Source of the DNA: an uncultured Bacteriovorax sp. | GTDB lineage: Bacteria; Bdellovibrionota; Bacteriovoracia; Bacteriovoracales; Bacteriovoracaceae | Assembly (NCBI GenBank): GCA_946482295.1 | Contig: CAMLRB010000055.1 | Location: 1-17,534 of the forward strand | Direction of reading: 5' to 3' | DNA: 17,534 nucleotides | Shown here: piece by piece, positions 8,064-15,837 of the stretch | How the letters are laid out: each line of letters begins with the position of its first letter | How positions within the stretch are numbered: the first letter of the stretch is position 1 | Translations under genes and position numbers: made by a program | The notes under the pieces: generated by a model | What the model saw: the letters and a program-made list of their open reading frames with translations, nothing else | What the model was told of the DNA's origin: nothing | Databases searched by the model: none

Positions 8064-9725
8064 TTAGTTTCTCAGGTCTTTTCTTAAAATTTTCCCGACG
8101 TTCGTTTTCGGAAGTTCTTTTCTAAACTCTACCAGTTTTGGAACTTTGTAGTTTGTAAGTTGTCCACGACAGTGAGCAATGACCTCTTCAGCTGTCAGCG
8201 ATTCATCTTTCTTAACAATGAAAAGCTTAATCGCCTCAGTTGTTTTTTCATCAGGAACACCAATCGCGGCCACTTCAAACACTTTAGGGTGTGTGGCTAC
8301 GACATCTTCAATTTCGTTTGGATATACGTTGAATCCTGAAACGAGAATCATGTCTTTTTTACGATCGACGATTTTTACATATCCATCTGAGTTCATCACA
8401 CCGATGTCACCTGTTTTGAAATATCCATCAGCTGTCATCACTTTAGCCGTTTCATCGTCACGGTTCCAATATCCAGGCATGACCTGAGGACCTTTGATGC
8501 AAATCTCGCCGATTTCATCGATCCCTAACGTTTTGTCGTTATCGTCTTTGATAACTACATCAGTTGAAGGAATCGGAAGTCCGATAAAGCCATTATAATC
8601 TTTCAGATTCAGTGGGTTCACACAAGCAGCTGGTGAAGTTTCAGTTAAACCGTAGGCCTCGATTAAAGCTCGGCCAGTAACTTTTTTCCATTTATCGGCA
8701 ACAGCTTTCTGCACGGCCATCCCACCACCTAATGAAATTTTAAGTGAAGAAAAATCAACTGAAGCAAAGTCCGCGTTGTTCAACAATCCGTTAAAGAGCG
8801 TGTTTACACCCGTAATAACAGAAAATTTATGTTTCTTAAGCTCTTTAACAAATCCAGGCATATCACGAGGATTTGTAATGAGAACATTCTTCGCACCAAC
8901 AGTCGCGAAGATGAAGGAAACTGTAAGTGAGAAAATATGATAAAGAGGAAGCGGAGAAATGACCGTCTCTGAGCCAATAGAAATTTGCGGAGAAAGCCAT
9001 GCACGTGCCTGGCAAAGATTCGCAAGAATATTTCTATGAGTGAGAATTGCTCCTTTTGCGACACCTGTTGTTCCACCTGTGTATTGTAGGAAAGCATGAT
9101 CCGTAATTTTCATTTCAGGTTTACGGAAAGTTTTTGCATCACCTTTTTGAAGTTCAGCGACGAAACTTTTAGCTTTCGGAAGCGAATAGGCCGGAACCAT
9201 TTTCTTAACTTTTTTAATAACGAAATTTACAATCTGCGCTTTTGGAAACCCAAGCATATCGCCGATAGAAGTTGTGAGTACGTGTTCAACGGGTGTTCTT
9301 TCTAAAACAGCTTGGAGTGTACAAGCAGCATTTTCGAAAATCACAATTGCCTTCACGCCCGCATCTTTTAACTGATGTTCTAATTCGCGGGCCGTATAGA
9401 GCGGGTTCACGTTAACGGCAACGAAACCACCGCGAAGAATTCCGTAAAGGGCCACCGGGTATTGCAGAATATTCGGCATCATCAGGGCAACTCGATCGCC
9501 CTTTTGTAGCTTTAAATTGTTTTGGAGATAACTGGCAAATTTTTGGCTCAGATTATCAAGTTCTTGATATGAGATGGATTTGCCCATGCACTCAAAGGCC
9601 GCACTTTGAGAAAATTTAGAAAAGGCCTCTTCAAAAACGTCTCCTAGAGAGCGGTATTTTTCCATCTGATCTTCGATCTGGGCCGGAACCCCTGACTGAT
9701 AGTTTTTTAACCAAATTTTTTCCAT
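8064..9725 (-). CDS. fadD: long-chain fatty acid-CoA ligase
   Basis: FadD activates long-chain fatty acids to acyl-CoA (ATP to AMP plus PPi) at the inner face of the cytoplasmic membrane, feeding beta-oxidation and lipid synthesis. The start at 9725 is chosen for AGAGG about 6 nt upstream and because MEKIWLKNYQSGVP matches the start of E. coli FadD as I remember it. The frame runs open to 9782, but the added 19 residues are not family-like. The protein has 553 residues, close to the family norm. Motifs in order: P-loop YTGGTTGVAKG (215-225), YGLTE (358-362), YFKTGD (435-440), FACS signature around DRKKDMILVSGFNVYP (454-469), and catalytic Lys K545 in GKILRK. Similarity to the gammaproteobacterial enzyme runs along the whole length. 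It appears monocistronic, divergent from the RRM gene. No convincing promoter was found for it. Confidence 0.95.
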   Translation of the reverse strand: MEKIWLKNYQSGVPAQIEDQMEKYRSLGDVFEEAFSKFSQSAAFECMGKSISYQELDNLSQKFASYLQNNLKLQKGDRVALMMPNILQYPVALYGILRGGFVAVNVNPLYTARELEHQLKDAGVKAIVIFENAACTLQAVLERTPVEHVLTTSIGDMLGFPKAQIVNFVIKKVKKMVPAYSLPKAKSFVAELQKGDAKTFRKPEMKITDHAFLQYTGGTTGVAKGAILTHRNILANLCQARAWLSPQISIGSETVISPLPLYHIFSLTVSFIFATVGAKNVLITNPRDMPGFVKELKKHKFSVITGVNTLFNGLLNNADFASVDFSSLKISLGGGMAVQKAVADKWKKVTGRALIEAYGLTETSPAACVNPLNLKDYNGFIGLPIPSTDVVIKDDNDKTLGIDEIGEICIKGPQVMPGYWNRDDETAKVMTADGYFKTGDIGVMNSDGYVKIVDRKKDMILVSGFNVYPNEIEDVVATHPKVFEVAAIGVPDEKTTEAIKLFIVKKDESLTAEEVIAHCRGQLTNYKVPKLVEFRKELPKTNVGKILRKDLRN

Positions 9726-9814
9726 GTAAACCTCTGAAATATATGTTCCCTTAAGTCTATAAGACAAAGGCCTGCAACGCAAAGAGCTACTAGCAATTTT
9801 CTTTAATTTTCTCT

Positions 9815-9842
9815 TTGTGGGGAATATGAGTTGTGTTATACC
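9815..9842 (+). promoter_or_regulatory. candidate sigma-70-type promoter for the RRM gene
   Basis: TTGTGG (9815-9820), 16-nt spacer, TATACC (9837-9842). The match is modest (3/6 and 4/6). A start near 9849 would give a U-rich leader of about 60 nt before the ATG at 9910, which has GGAG about 8 nt upstream. Candidate only. Confidence 0.3.
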
Positions 9843-9909
9843 TGAGATCTATTAGTACTTGGTCCTAAGTTTTTTCTGTGACTTTTGACCCTTTTTTGGA
9901 GTTTTTTTT

Positions 9910-10275
9910 ATGTCTACTAAGTTGTACGTTGGCAATCTTCCTTACTCTGCTAAAGAAGAATCGCTAAAAGAGCATTTCTCATCTGCTGGATCAGTTGCAT
10001 CAGTGAAAATCATCATTGACCGTGAAACTGGCCGTAGCAAAGGTTTCGGTTTCGTAGAAATGGAATCAGAAGATGGTGCTCAATCAGCTGTTTCTCAACT
10101 TGATGGTCAAGAGTTCGAAGGCCGTTCACTTAGAGTTTCTGAAGCTAAACCACAACCAGAGAGAGAATCTCGTGGCGGCGGATTTGGTGGCGGACGTTCA
10201 GGTGGTGGTTTCGGTGGCGGTGGAAACCGTGGCGGAGATCGTGGTGGACGCGGCGGCGGCGGCGGAAGATACTAA
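9910..10275 (+). CDS. single-RRM RNA-binding protein with glycine-rich RGG-like tail
   Basis: The 121-residue protein has one RNA-recognition motif (residues about 3-80), with RNP2 LYVGNL (5-10) and RNP1 KGFGFVEM (44-51), including the aromatic residues that stack on RNA bases. The tail (88-121) is almost entirely Gly, Arg and Phe with RGG/GGR repeats, a composition linked to low-specificity RNA binding and condensation. The architecture matches bacterial and cyanobacterial Rbp proteins, which are often cold-induced and act as RNA chaperones. GGAG sits about 8 nt before the ATG in a very T-rich leader. The gene is transcribed alone: a strong intrinsic terminator follows within 30 nt. The GC-rich tail reflects glycine codons and is not evidence of transfer. 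Confidence 0.93.
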   Translation: MSTKLYVGNLPYSAKEESLKEHFSSAGSVASVKIIIDRETGRSKGFGFVEMESEDGAQSAVSQLDGQEFEGRSLRVSEAKPQPERESRGGGFGGGRSGGGFGGGGNRGGDRGGRGGGGGRY

Positions 10276-10303
10276 TCTTTAAGCTTACCAAAGTAATATA
10301 TGG

Positions 10304-10331
10304 CGGCTCCTTCGGGAGCCGTTTTTATTTT
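10304..10331 (+). terminator. intrinsic terminator with UUCG tetraloop
   Basis: Perfect 7-bp stem CGGCTCC (10304-10310) / GGAGCCG (10315-10321) closed by the stable C(UUCG)G tetraloop, followed by TTTTTATTTT. It ends the RRM transcript and is the only canonical intrinsic terminator I found in the window. Confidence 0.95.
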
Positions 10332-10339
10332 CAGCGCTC

Positions 10340-10567
10340 ATGAGTGAATTAAAAAAAGACATCGACTACTATTTCAATGAAGAAGGCCTTATGGTCTTCA
10401 CCGAAGCTTACCTTTTAAAACGCGGATACTGCTGTCAGAGCGGTTGCCTGCATTGCCCATACAAATACAAAGACCAAGTTGATCCAAGTGTTCCTGCTGA
10501 ATTTAACGATTCCTGGAGTGAGGATTATATTGAAGATGAATCGGATTCTGATTCAGATGATGATTAG
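10340..10567 (+). CDS. small four-cysteine protein, DUF5522-like
   Basis: This 75-residue protein contains DYYFNEEGLMVFTEAYLLKRG followed by CCQSGCLHCPY, with cysteines at 31, 32, 36 and 39. That arrangement is characteristic of the DUF5522 family as I recall it, and the function of the family is unknown. The cysteines could bind zinc or an iron-sulphur cluster (inference). The C-terminus is a run of Asp/Ser/Glu (about 61-75), strongly acidic. The ATG lies only 8 nt after the end of the RRM terminator, with no Shine-Dalgarno and no earlier in-frame start. Translation may be leaderless, or may depend on read-through from the RRM mRNA. The stop overlaps the stop of the convergent HD gene by 4 nt. 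Confidence 0.8.
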   Translation: MSELKKDIDYYFNEEGLMVFTEAYLLKRGYCCQSGCLHCPYKYKDQVDPSVPAEFNDSWSEDYIEDESDSDSDDD

Positions 10568-11190
10568 AGTTCCATCTTTAATTGCTCAAGATAATTTTCA
10601 ATAACTAAAAATCTTCTCTTCGCTTCTTGTTTCGCAAGTAAAGTGTTCATCGTTTCAGTGATTGATTTGAGTTTTAACTGAATATGATCGATAGCAAATT
10701 TTTTGTCGTCGTATAGTCTTCCATCTGCCCATGGATCGAGAGCATTGTAAAAACTTGTTCCCATTTGAGCAGAGATGGCAAATAAACGAGCAATACCAAT
10801 GGCCCCCAACCCATCTAAACGATCTGCATCTTGAACGATTTGAGCTTCAAGCGTTTCTGCTTTAATACCTGCAGAAAAACTATGAGCTTCAATCGCATGA
10901 ATAATTCCTGGATAGTATTTGGCAGGATAACCAATTGCCGTGAGAAATTGAACAGCTTCAACAGCTGCTAGTCTTGAAGCCATTTTGCGGTCTTTGTGAT
11001 CTTTAGGAAGATTCACAAGATCATGCAACCAAGCGGCCGGTAGTACAATTTCCAGTTGTGCTCTCTCTTTTATCGCAAGTTCGCGCGCCATTTTTACAAC
11101 GCGTTTAACATGAAGAAGATCATGTGCAGGATCTTTTGATCCTAAAACGGAGTTAATCTTTTCTTCAAAAAGTTTTTCAAATTCATTCAT
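10564..11190 (-). CDS. HD-domain metal-dependent phosphohydrolase, YedJ-like
   Basis: A 208-residue HD-superfamily protein. The metal-binding set is visible: H27 in HDLLHVKRV, the HD doublet H56-D57 in WLHDLVNL, and D121 in VQDADRLDGLGAIG. The segment EAHSFSAGI...QDADRLD...GAIGIAR closely follows E. coli YedJ as I remember it, so it belongs to that group of small predicted phosphohydrolases. The physiological substrate is not established; nucleotides are likely for the superfamily. The start at 11190 is preferred over the ATG at 11196 because GGA sits about 8 nt upstream of it, against 2 nt for the other. The start overlaps the end of the GIY-YIG gene by 8 nt, implying coupled translation. 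It is the last gene of the dacB-ade operon, and no terminator is visible after it. Confidence 0.88.
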   Translation of the reverse strand: MNEFEKLFEEKINSVLGSKDPAHDLLHVKRVVKMARELAIKERAQLEIVLPAAWLHDLVNLPKDHKDRKMASRLAAVEAVQFLTAIGYPAKYYPGIIHAIEAHSFSAGIKAETLEAQIVQDADRLDGLGAIGIARLFAISAQMGTSFYNALDPWADGRLYDDKKFAIDHIQLKLKSITETMNTLLAKQEAKRRFLVIENYLEQLKMEL

Positions 11191-11443
11191 GAGCATTTTC
11201 CAAAAATGTTTTGCGTTTTTTAGCGGAGGACCATTTTTTTATATGTGCTTCGCTAATGAGAGCTTCGGACATGGTGTCCCACTCTTCGAGATAGACGATT
11301 TTCACAGGACTATCAGTACGGAAATATTTGGCACCTTTTTTTGAATCGCAAAGATGTTCAACAAAACGGCGTTCAGGATCAGTACTGATTCCTGTATAGA
11401 GTTTTCCTTTCGTCGTTAAAATAACGTACACGTACCAATTCAT
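11183..11443 (-). CDS. GIY-YIG domain protein, YhbQ/UPF0213-like
   Basis: This 86-residue protein is essentially a single GIY-YIG nuclease-fold domain. It has WYVYVIL (3-9, the GIY position), LYTGI (15-19, the YIG position), the Arg pair at 25-26 followed by H30, and the conserved Glu in SEAHIKK (about E65). Its length and KKGAKYFR segment match the stand-alone YhbQ/UPF0213 group, which lacks the DNA-binding extensions of UvrC or homing endonucleases. A role in DNA processing is possible, but its targets are unknown. Its ATG overlaps the ade stop in an ATGA (11440-11443), the signature of coupled translation within the operon. Confidence 0.9.
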   Translation of the reverse strand: MNWYVYVILTTKGKLYTGISTDPERRFVEHLCDSKKGAKYFRTDSPVKIVYLEEWDTMSEALISEAHIKKWSSAKKRKTFLENAHE

Positions 11444-13191
11444 TGAGCGGATAGTGTCGTGTAGTTAAAAGTTGAAACGTCGAAAAGTCCTCTGTCCGTT
11501 AATTTTAATTTCGGGATTACCGGGAGTGCAAGGAAGGCCATCTGAATGAAAGGTTCATCCAGTGTTACACCACATTCCTTGTAAGCAACTTTAAGTTTTT
11601 TGATGTCTTCAAAAATTTCTTTACCCGTCTTTAAGCTCAGAAGTCCGGCCAATGGAAGTTCGAGAAGGGCTGCAACTTTTCCATTGTTCACAACAACTAA
11701 TCCTCCACCCGACTTAATGAGAGCGTTGACGGCAATAACCATATCTTCTGTTGTTTTTCCGATGACCATCAAGTTGTGAGAGTCATGCGCAACTGAAGCA
11801 GCAATCGCTCCACTCTTTAATCCCGCCCCTTTCACAAGACCTAGGCCAGGTGGAAGTTCAGAACCATATCGTTCGATGTTTGCCATAAAGAGAATATCTT
11901 CTTGATCGAATTTTTGACCGTCATAGTGAGCGACGATGTGATTCGTGATGATTTCATCTTTAACGATTTCAATGACGTTATATTTTCCGGAAGCAAGATT
12001 GTAGTTGAGATCAGTCGCAACCAGTGGTTTGCGTTTGATTGTATTTTCAAGAGGTGGTTGAGATCCAGCAATTTTTTTAGCGATCTCAGCATCTAGATTA
12101 AGTTTCTTAATATTTTTTCCACCGACAAAAACATCTTTAATCGTCACTTGATTCAAATCAGAAAGGAGAACGATATCTGCTTGTCTTCCTGGAGCAATAA
12201 GCCCAAGGCGTTTTAAACCAAAATGTTTAGCTGCTGAATATGATGAAAGTCTGTAGGCCAGATGTGCGGGCATTTTTAATTCATTGATCATTTTTTTGAT
12301 CATGTAGTTGATGTGCCCCTCTTCGAGAATTTCGTAAGGATTGCGATCATCTGTACATAAAAGACATTGTGGTGAATTAAATTCAGTTACCAGTGGCGTA
12401 AGTGTTTTTAAATTTTTAGCAACAGATCCTTCACGAATAATGAGGGCCATTCCTTTTTGTAATTTTTCTTTGCCCTCGTCAGCAGTGACAGTCTCGTGAC
12501 AGTTTTGAATTCCTGCCGCGATATAAGCATTCAGAGCTTTCCCTCTTAACAGAGGACTATGCCCATCGAGATTTAAATCCTGGAAGGCTTCCAGTTTATC
12601 GAGGACACTTTCATCTCCATTAATGACTCCTGGAAAGTTCATCATTTCGGCGAGACCAAGCACATTCGGATGGGCCTTGTATTTCACCATGTCCTGTAAT
12701 TTAAATTCACCACCATTCGTTTCAAAGCCTGGCAATGCGGGAACACAAGATGACGTTTGCACAAAAAGATTTTGGTGCAAAAGTTCTGAACAACGAAGAA
12801 ACCACGAGTACCCTGCATCACCCATAACATTGGTAATCTCATGAGGATCACAAATGGCCGTCGTCGTTCCAAGCGGTAATGTCATTCTTTCGAATTCAAA
12901 AGGATTCATCATTGAAGATTCGATGTGAAGGTGACCATCAATAAACCCCGGAACGGCGATTAATCCCTGAGCATCGTAAATTTCATGAGCTTCTGTGTAA
13001 TCAGTTCCAATACCGGCAATCGTTTTACCAGCAAGAACAATATTTGTATCAATGAGTTCGCCATTAACAAGATCGAGGACCTTACAGTTTTTGATAAGCA
13101 GATCTGCTTTCTCATCTCCACGAGCAACGGCCAGAACCTTTTTTAGTTCACTACGGTTGAGAGTTTGGGTTCTTTTGTTTGCTAATGTCAT
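11440..13191 (-). CDS. ade: adenine deaminase
   Basis: Ade hydrolyses adenine to hypoxanthine plus ammonia in the cytoplasm, for purine salvage or nitrogen supply. The 583 residues match the family length. Amidohydrolase motifs visible: GHLHIESS (86-93, metal His pair), DPHEITNV (115-122), DGHSPLL (about 209-215), CHE (231-233), CTDDR (279-283) with its metal-binding Asp, and the GRQADIVLL and VAHDSHNL blocks typical of bacterial Ade. The start at 13191 has AGGTG 5 nt upstream, and this Shine-Dalgarno overlaps the dacB stop codon, so translation is probably coupled. It is the second gene of the four-gene operon. I see no truncation or missing motif. Confidence 0.95.
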   Translation of the reverse strand: MTLANKRTQTLNRSELKKVLAVARGDEKADLLIKNCKVLDLVNGELIDTNIVLAGKTIAGIGTDYTEAHEIYDAQGLIAVPGFIDGHLHIESSMMNPFEFERMTLPLGTTTAICDPHEITNVMGDAGYSWFLRCSELLHQNLFVQTSSCVPALPGFETNGGEFKLQDMVKYKAHPNVLGLAEMMNFPGVINGDESVLDKLEAFQDLNLDGHSPLLRGKALNAYIAAGIQNCHETVTADEGKEKLQKGMALIIREGSVAKNLKTLTPLVTEFNSPQCLLCTDDRNPYEILEEGHINYMIKKMINELKMPAHLAYRLSSYSAAKHFGLKRLGLIAPGRQADIVLLSDLNQVTIKDVFVGGKNIKKLNLDAEIAKKIAGSQPPLENTIKRKPLVATDLNYNLASGKYNVIEIVKDEIITNHIVAHYDGQKFDQEDILFMANIERYGSELPPGLGLVKGAGLKSGAIAASVAHDSHNLMVIGKTTEDMVIAVNALIKSGGGLVVVNNGKVAALLELPLAGLLSLKTGKEIFEDIKKLKVAYKECGVTLDEPFIQMAFLALPVIPKLKLTDRGLFDVSTFNYTTLSAQ

Positions 13192-13199
13192 GACTACAC

Positions 13200-14630
13200 C
13201 TATTGTTTTTGAATTTCGGCAATCATCTCATCAAATAATCCGCGGGCCGCGAGACCTTGCTCATATCCTCCGTTGAACATGAAAACAAATATGAGGGGAG
13301 CTTTGTCTTTTCTACCAATGTATCCAGCAAGACCAATAACACCATCAAGGTATCCTGTTTTTGCTCGCACCCAGCTGCCATTACCTGATTTGAGACGGTT
13401 TCTCATTGTACCGTCTACTCCAGCGATTGGTAAACCCGAAAGAAACTCTGGATAGATCAAGAAATCTCCGCTAACCTTCGCCAGGATTTTCCCAAGCTGG
13501 ATGGCCGTAAAACGGTTATCTCTTGTGAGACCAGAAACATTTTCCAGTACATATGATTTACGATCAAAACCAAAGGTATCCAGATAGGCCTTCAACTGCT
13601 CAATACCGTCTTTCATGCTGGCATTGCGTCCACGCGGATTTGTCACAGCGTTGTCTGCGGCCATGTTCTTAACTAACATTTCTGCAACAAAGTTATTTGA
13701 AAATTTCAGCATGTCGCTGACCATTTCGTTTAGATTTTTTGAAGGTGCTGTGGCCAGAATGCGACCTTCACTTTCACAATCCGTATAACGAATGGAACCG
13801 CTGAATGTTATTCCACGCTGAGAGAGAAATTCTTTTAAGTGGCTTGCTGTCCAGGCCTGGGGATTAGAAATACTTTTATAAACAACAAACTCACTGGCAT
13901 TTTTTGAAATATTACCAGACACAATAATTTTATCTTTACCATCAATTTTAATTCTGTTCACAGTGATGGTTTTAACATTCGCTGCACTTACCGTTTTCGA
14001 TTTATTTTCAAGTTCCAGATAATCATTAATCGGATCAAGCATGACGATGGCCGGCTTATCTGCATCAGCATTAGGACGAATGTAAACATTCACACTATTC
14101 CAGTTAAACGAAGTCGCAGAAATTGGTGCATCGAAAGCTCGATCAACGCGAACGGAATCACGCCCTTCATCAAAAGATTCGCTGTCAAAACGAGAAGCAT
14201 CGATAATAAGATCGCCCTCAATTTTTTTCACTCCACTTCTTTGGAATTCATTAACGAGATACCACATTTTTTCAGAGACAAAAGAAGGATCACCACCACC
14301 TTTGTAACAAAGAGAGCCCTTGAGTTTAGTTCCTTCAATGGTCCCTTTACTCCACAACTCTGTCATAAATTTTTTGTTCATGGGATAATGAGAAAGCACT
14401 CCTGCGGCCGTGACAATCTTCGTCAATGAAGCTGGTATCATCAATTTATCTGCATTGATGGAGACTACTGTTTTTCCTTGATCTTCCACCATAAGCCCTA
14501 CAGTCGATTCGCTAAAATGATGTTTCTTCATGATTTTCTTGAATGATGATTCTAAACCTGCTGAATGTGCTGGGAGGGACAAAAGGGTTAAAAGGAGAAT
14601 TAATGAGCGAGAAAAATCCATTTTTTTCAT
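13200..14630 (-). CDS. dacB: D-alanyl-D-alanine carboxypeptidase/endopeptidase, PBP4 (DacB) type
   Basis: This periplasmic serine peptidase trims and cuts peptidoglycan cross-links. It is an S13 family protein with the three penicillin-binding motifs in order: SLTK (68-71, S68 nucleophile), SNN (311-313) and KTG (424-426). The large insertion between the first two motifs, with GGGDPSF and DASRFD, is typical of PBP4. The signal peptide is residues 1-24 (hydrophobic core LILLLTLLSLP, then AHSA). The length of 476 is normal for the family. The start at 14630 has GAAGAG about 5 nt upstream; a second ATG at codon 4 is less well placed. It heads the operon dacB-ade-GIY-YIG-HD. A good promoter candidate lies just upstream, overlapped by a small inverted repeat. 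Confidence 0.95.
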   Translation of the reverse strand: MKKMDFSRSLILLLTLLSLPAHSAGLESSFKKIMKKHHFSESTVGLMVEDQGKTVVSINADKLMIPASLTKIVTAAGVLSHYPMNKKFMTELWSKGTIEGTKLKGSLCYKGGGDPSFVSEKMWYLVNEFQRSGVKKIEGDLIIDASRFDSESFDEGRDSVRVDRAFDAPISATSFNWNSVNVYIRPNADADKPAIVMLDPINDYLELENKSKTVSAANVKTITVNRIKIDGKDKIIVSGNISKNASEFVVYKSISNPQAWTASHLKEFLSQRGITFSGSIRYTDCESEGRILATAPSKNLNEMVSDMLKFSNNFVAEMLVKNMAADNAVTNPRGRNASMKDGIEQLKAYLDTFGFDRKSYVLENVSGLTRDNRFTAIQLGKILAKVSGDFLIYPEFLSGLPIAGVDGTMRNRLKSGNGSWVRAKTGYLDGVIGLAGYIGRKDKAPLIFVFMFNGGYEQGLAARGLFDEMIAEIQKQ

Positions 14631-14668
14631 AGGAACTCTTCGTAGGTTTTGCTAAATTGATAGCCATA

Positions 14669-14697
14669 ATCTTATCGATCTACTTGAAATACATCAA
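14669..14697 (-). promoter_or_regulatory. candidate promoter of the dacB operon
   Basis: Read on the minus strand: TTGATG (14697-14692), 17-nt spacer, TAAGAT (14674-14669). Each box matches consensus at 4 of 6 positions with ideal spacing. A start near 14662 would leave a leader of about 32 nt before the dacB ATG. Confidence 0.45.
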
Positions 14698-14698
14698 G
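14683..14698. promoter_or_regulatory. short inverted repeat overlapping the dacB -35 box
   Basis: CTTGA (14683-14687), 6-nt spacer, TCAAG (14694-14698). Its position over the -35 box in a divergent intergenic region would suit an operator shared with the gene at 14719, but a 5-bp arm can arise by chance. Confidence 0.25.
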
Positions 14699-14718
14699 GG
14701 ATACTTCAAGGACTTAAT

Positions 14719-15837
14719 GTGCAAACTTTCACGCGAACAATTGTCTCGGTTATTGCCTTAACATGTTTATCAACTACTATTTTTGCTACTGAAAAGTTGC
14801 GTTTTATCGGCGATGTTGATTTTCCTACAGGCGAGAAATTTATGGAGACTGAGATTGGTGGACTCTCAGGAATTACATACGACACTGAGACTGGAAAACT
14901 CCATGCAGTGAGCGATGATAAAGGTTTCGTCAACGATACACGTTTTTACACTTTTGATATTTCTATAGAAGAAAAGAATGCTGAGAAAAAATTTACTATC
15001 AAACCTTCTGCTGTAACGATTTTTAAAACACAGGACGATCAAGTCATAAAAAAAGGAATTGCTGATTATGAAGGCATTGCCCTTTTAGGAAAAGACCTTC
15101 TCGTTTCATCAGAGGGATCAGTTTTTGGTTCACACAATCAACCTCCTGAACTTTTACGATTTTCTCCACAAGGAAAACTTATTTCGAACCTCCCCGTTCC
15201 GTCAAAATTCATTTCACCAGCAAAAGACTCGATGATGGGAACTCGCGCGAATAAAGCCTTTGAAACGCTTGCAATAAGTCCTGATCAAAAAAATATCTTT
15301 ATGGCAACTGAAGAAGCTATCTTTCAAGATGGATCAATTACTACGTCATCAATGAGTAGCTCCGTACGCATTATCCATTATCAAAACCTACAACCAACAA
15401 AAGAATATGCTTATAAATTGCAAAAATTGGATGAAGACAAATCAGTCGTTGTTGAGATTGCAGAGACAGGACTTGTCGACATTGCGATGATTGATGACAA
15501 GAATTTCTATTCAATGGAAAGAAGTTACCTTCCCCTTAAAAAGAAAAACGTCATCCGCATTTTCAAAAATACAATAACACCTAAAACAACAGACGTTTCA
15601 AAACTTCAAAGTTTAAAAACTGCAGACTACTCTCCAGTTGAAAAAACTTTAATCCTTGATCTGGATGATGTTGTTCCTTCACTACAATCAACAGCAAAGG
15701 CACTCGATAATATTGAAGGACTGACTTTCGGGCCAACACTTAAAAACGGAAACCGCACACTCATCGTGTGCAGTGATAATAATTTTTCAAAAACTCAACG
15801 TACGATGTTCATCGCATTTGAAATTCTCAAAAACTAA
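14719..15837 (+). CDS. exported phytase-like (esterase-like activity of phytase) domain protein
   Basis: The 372-residue protein has a signal peptide (1-23: [13 protein letters not shown] core, cleavage after IFA). The mature part reads as a phytase-like beta-propeller: [21 protein letters not shown] near the start, then [40 protein letters not shown] and NIEGLTFGP. These are the recurring E-G/E-A blade motifs of the family described as esterase-like activity of phytase. Substrate and activity are unproven; phosphate scavenging is one possibility. The start is GTG at 14719, supported by AAGGA 6 nt upstream. An ATG two bases earlier (14717) is out of frame and closes after 14 codons. It is divergent from dacB by 88 bp, and its stop overlaps the convergent receptor gene by 4 nt. 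Confidence 0.85.
   Translation: MQTFTRTIVSVIALTCLSTTIFATEKLRFIGDVDFPTGEKFMETEIGGLSGITYDTETGKLHAVSDDKGFVNDTRFYTFDISIEEKNAEKKFTIKPSAVTIFKTQDDQVIKKGIADYEGIALLGKDLLVSSEGSVFGSHNQPPELLRFSPQGKLISNLPVPSKFISPAKDSMMGTRANKAFETLAISPDQKNIFMATEEAIFQDGSITTSSMSSSVRIIHYQNLQPTKEYAYKLQKLDEDKSVVVEIAETGLVDIAMIDDKNFYSMERSYLPLKKKNVIRIFKNTITPKTTDVSKLQSLKTADYSPVEKTLILDLDDVVPSLQSTAKALDNIEGLTFGPTLKNGNRTLIVCSDNNFSKTQRTMFIAFEILKN

Noticed and set aside
9726..9782. Upstream-extended start for fadD
   Set aside because: The extra residues are not family-like and cover the intergenic region. The start at 9725 has AGAGG and an N-terminus like E. coli FadD.
10160..10270. GC-rich patch as a sign of horizontal transfer or a DNA repeat element
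   Set aside because: It is explained by the GGN/CGN codons of the RGG-like tail of the RRM protein.
10073..10282. Alternative reading frame inside the RRM gene
   Set aside because: It is a shadow of the glycine-codon repeats. The RRM frame has clear RNP motifs and a good ribosome-binding site.
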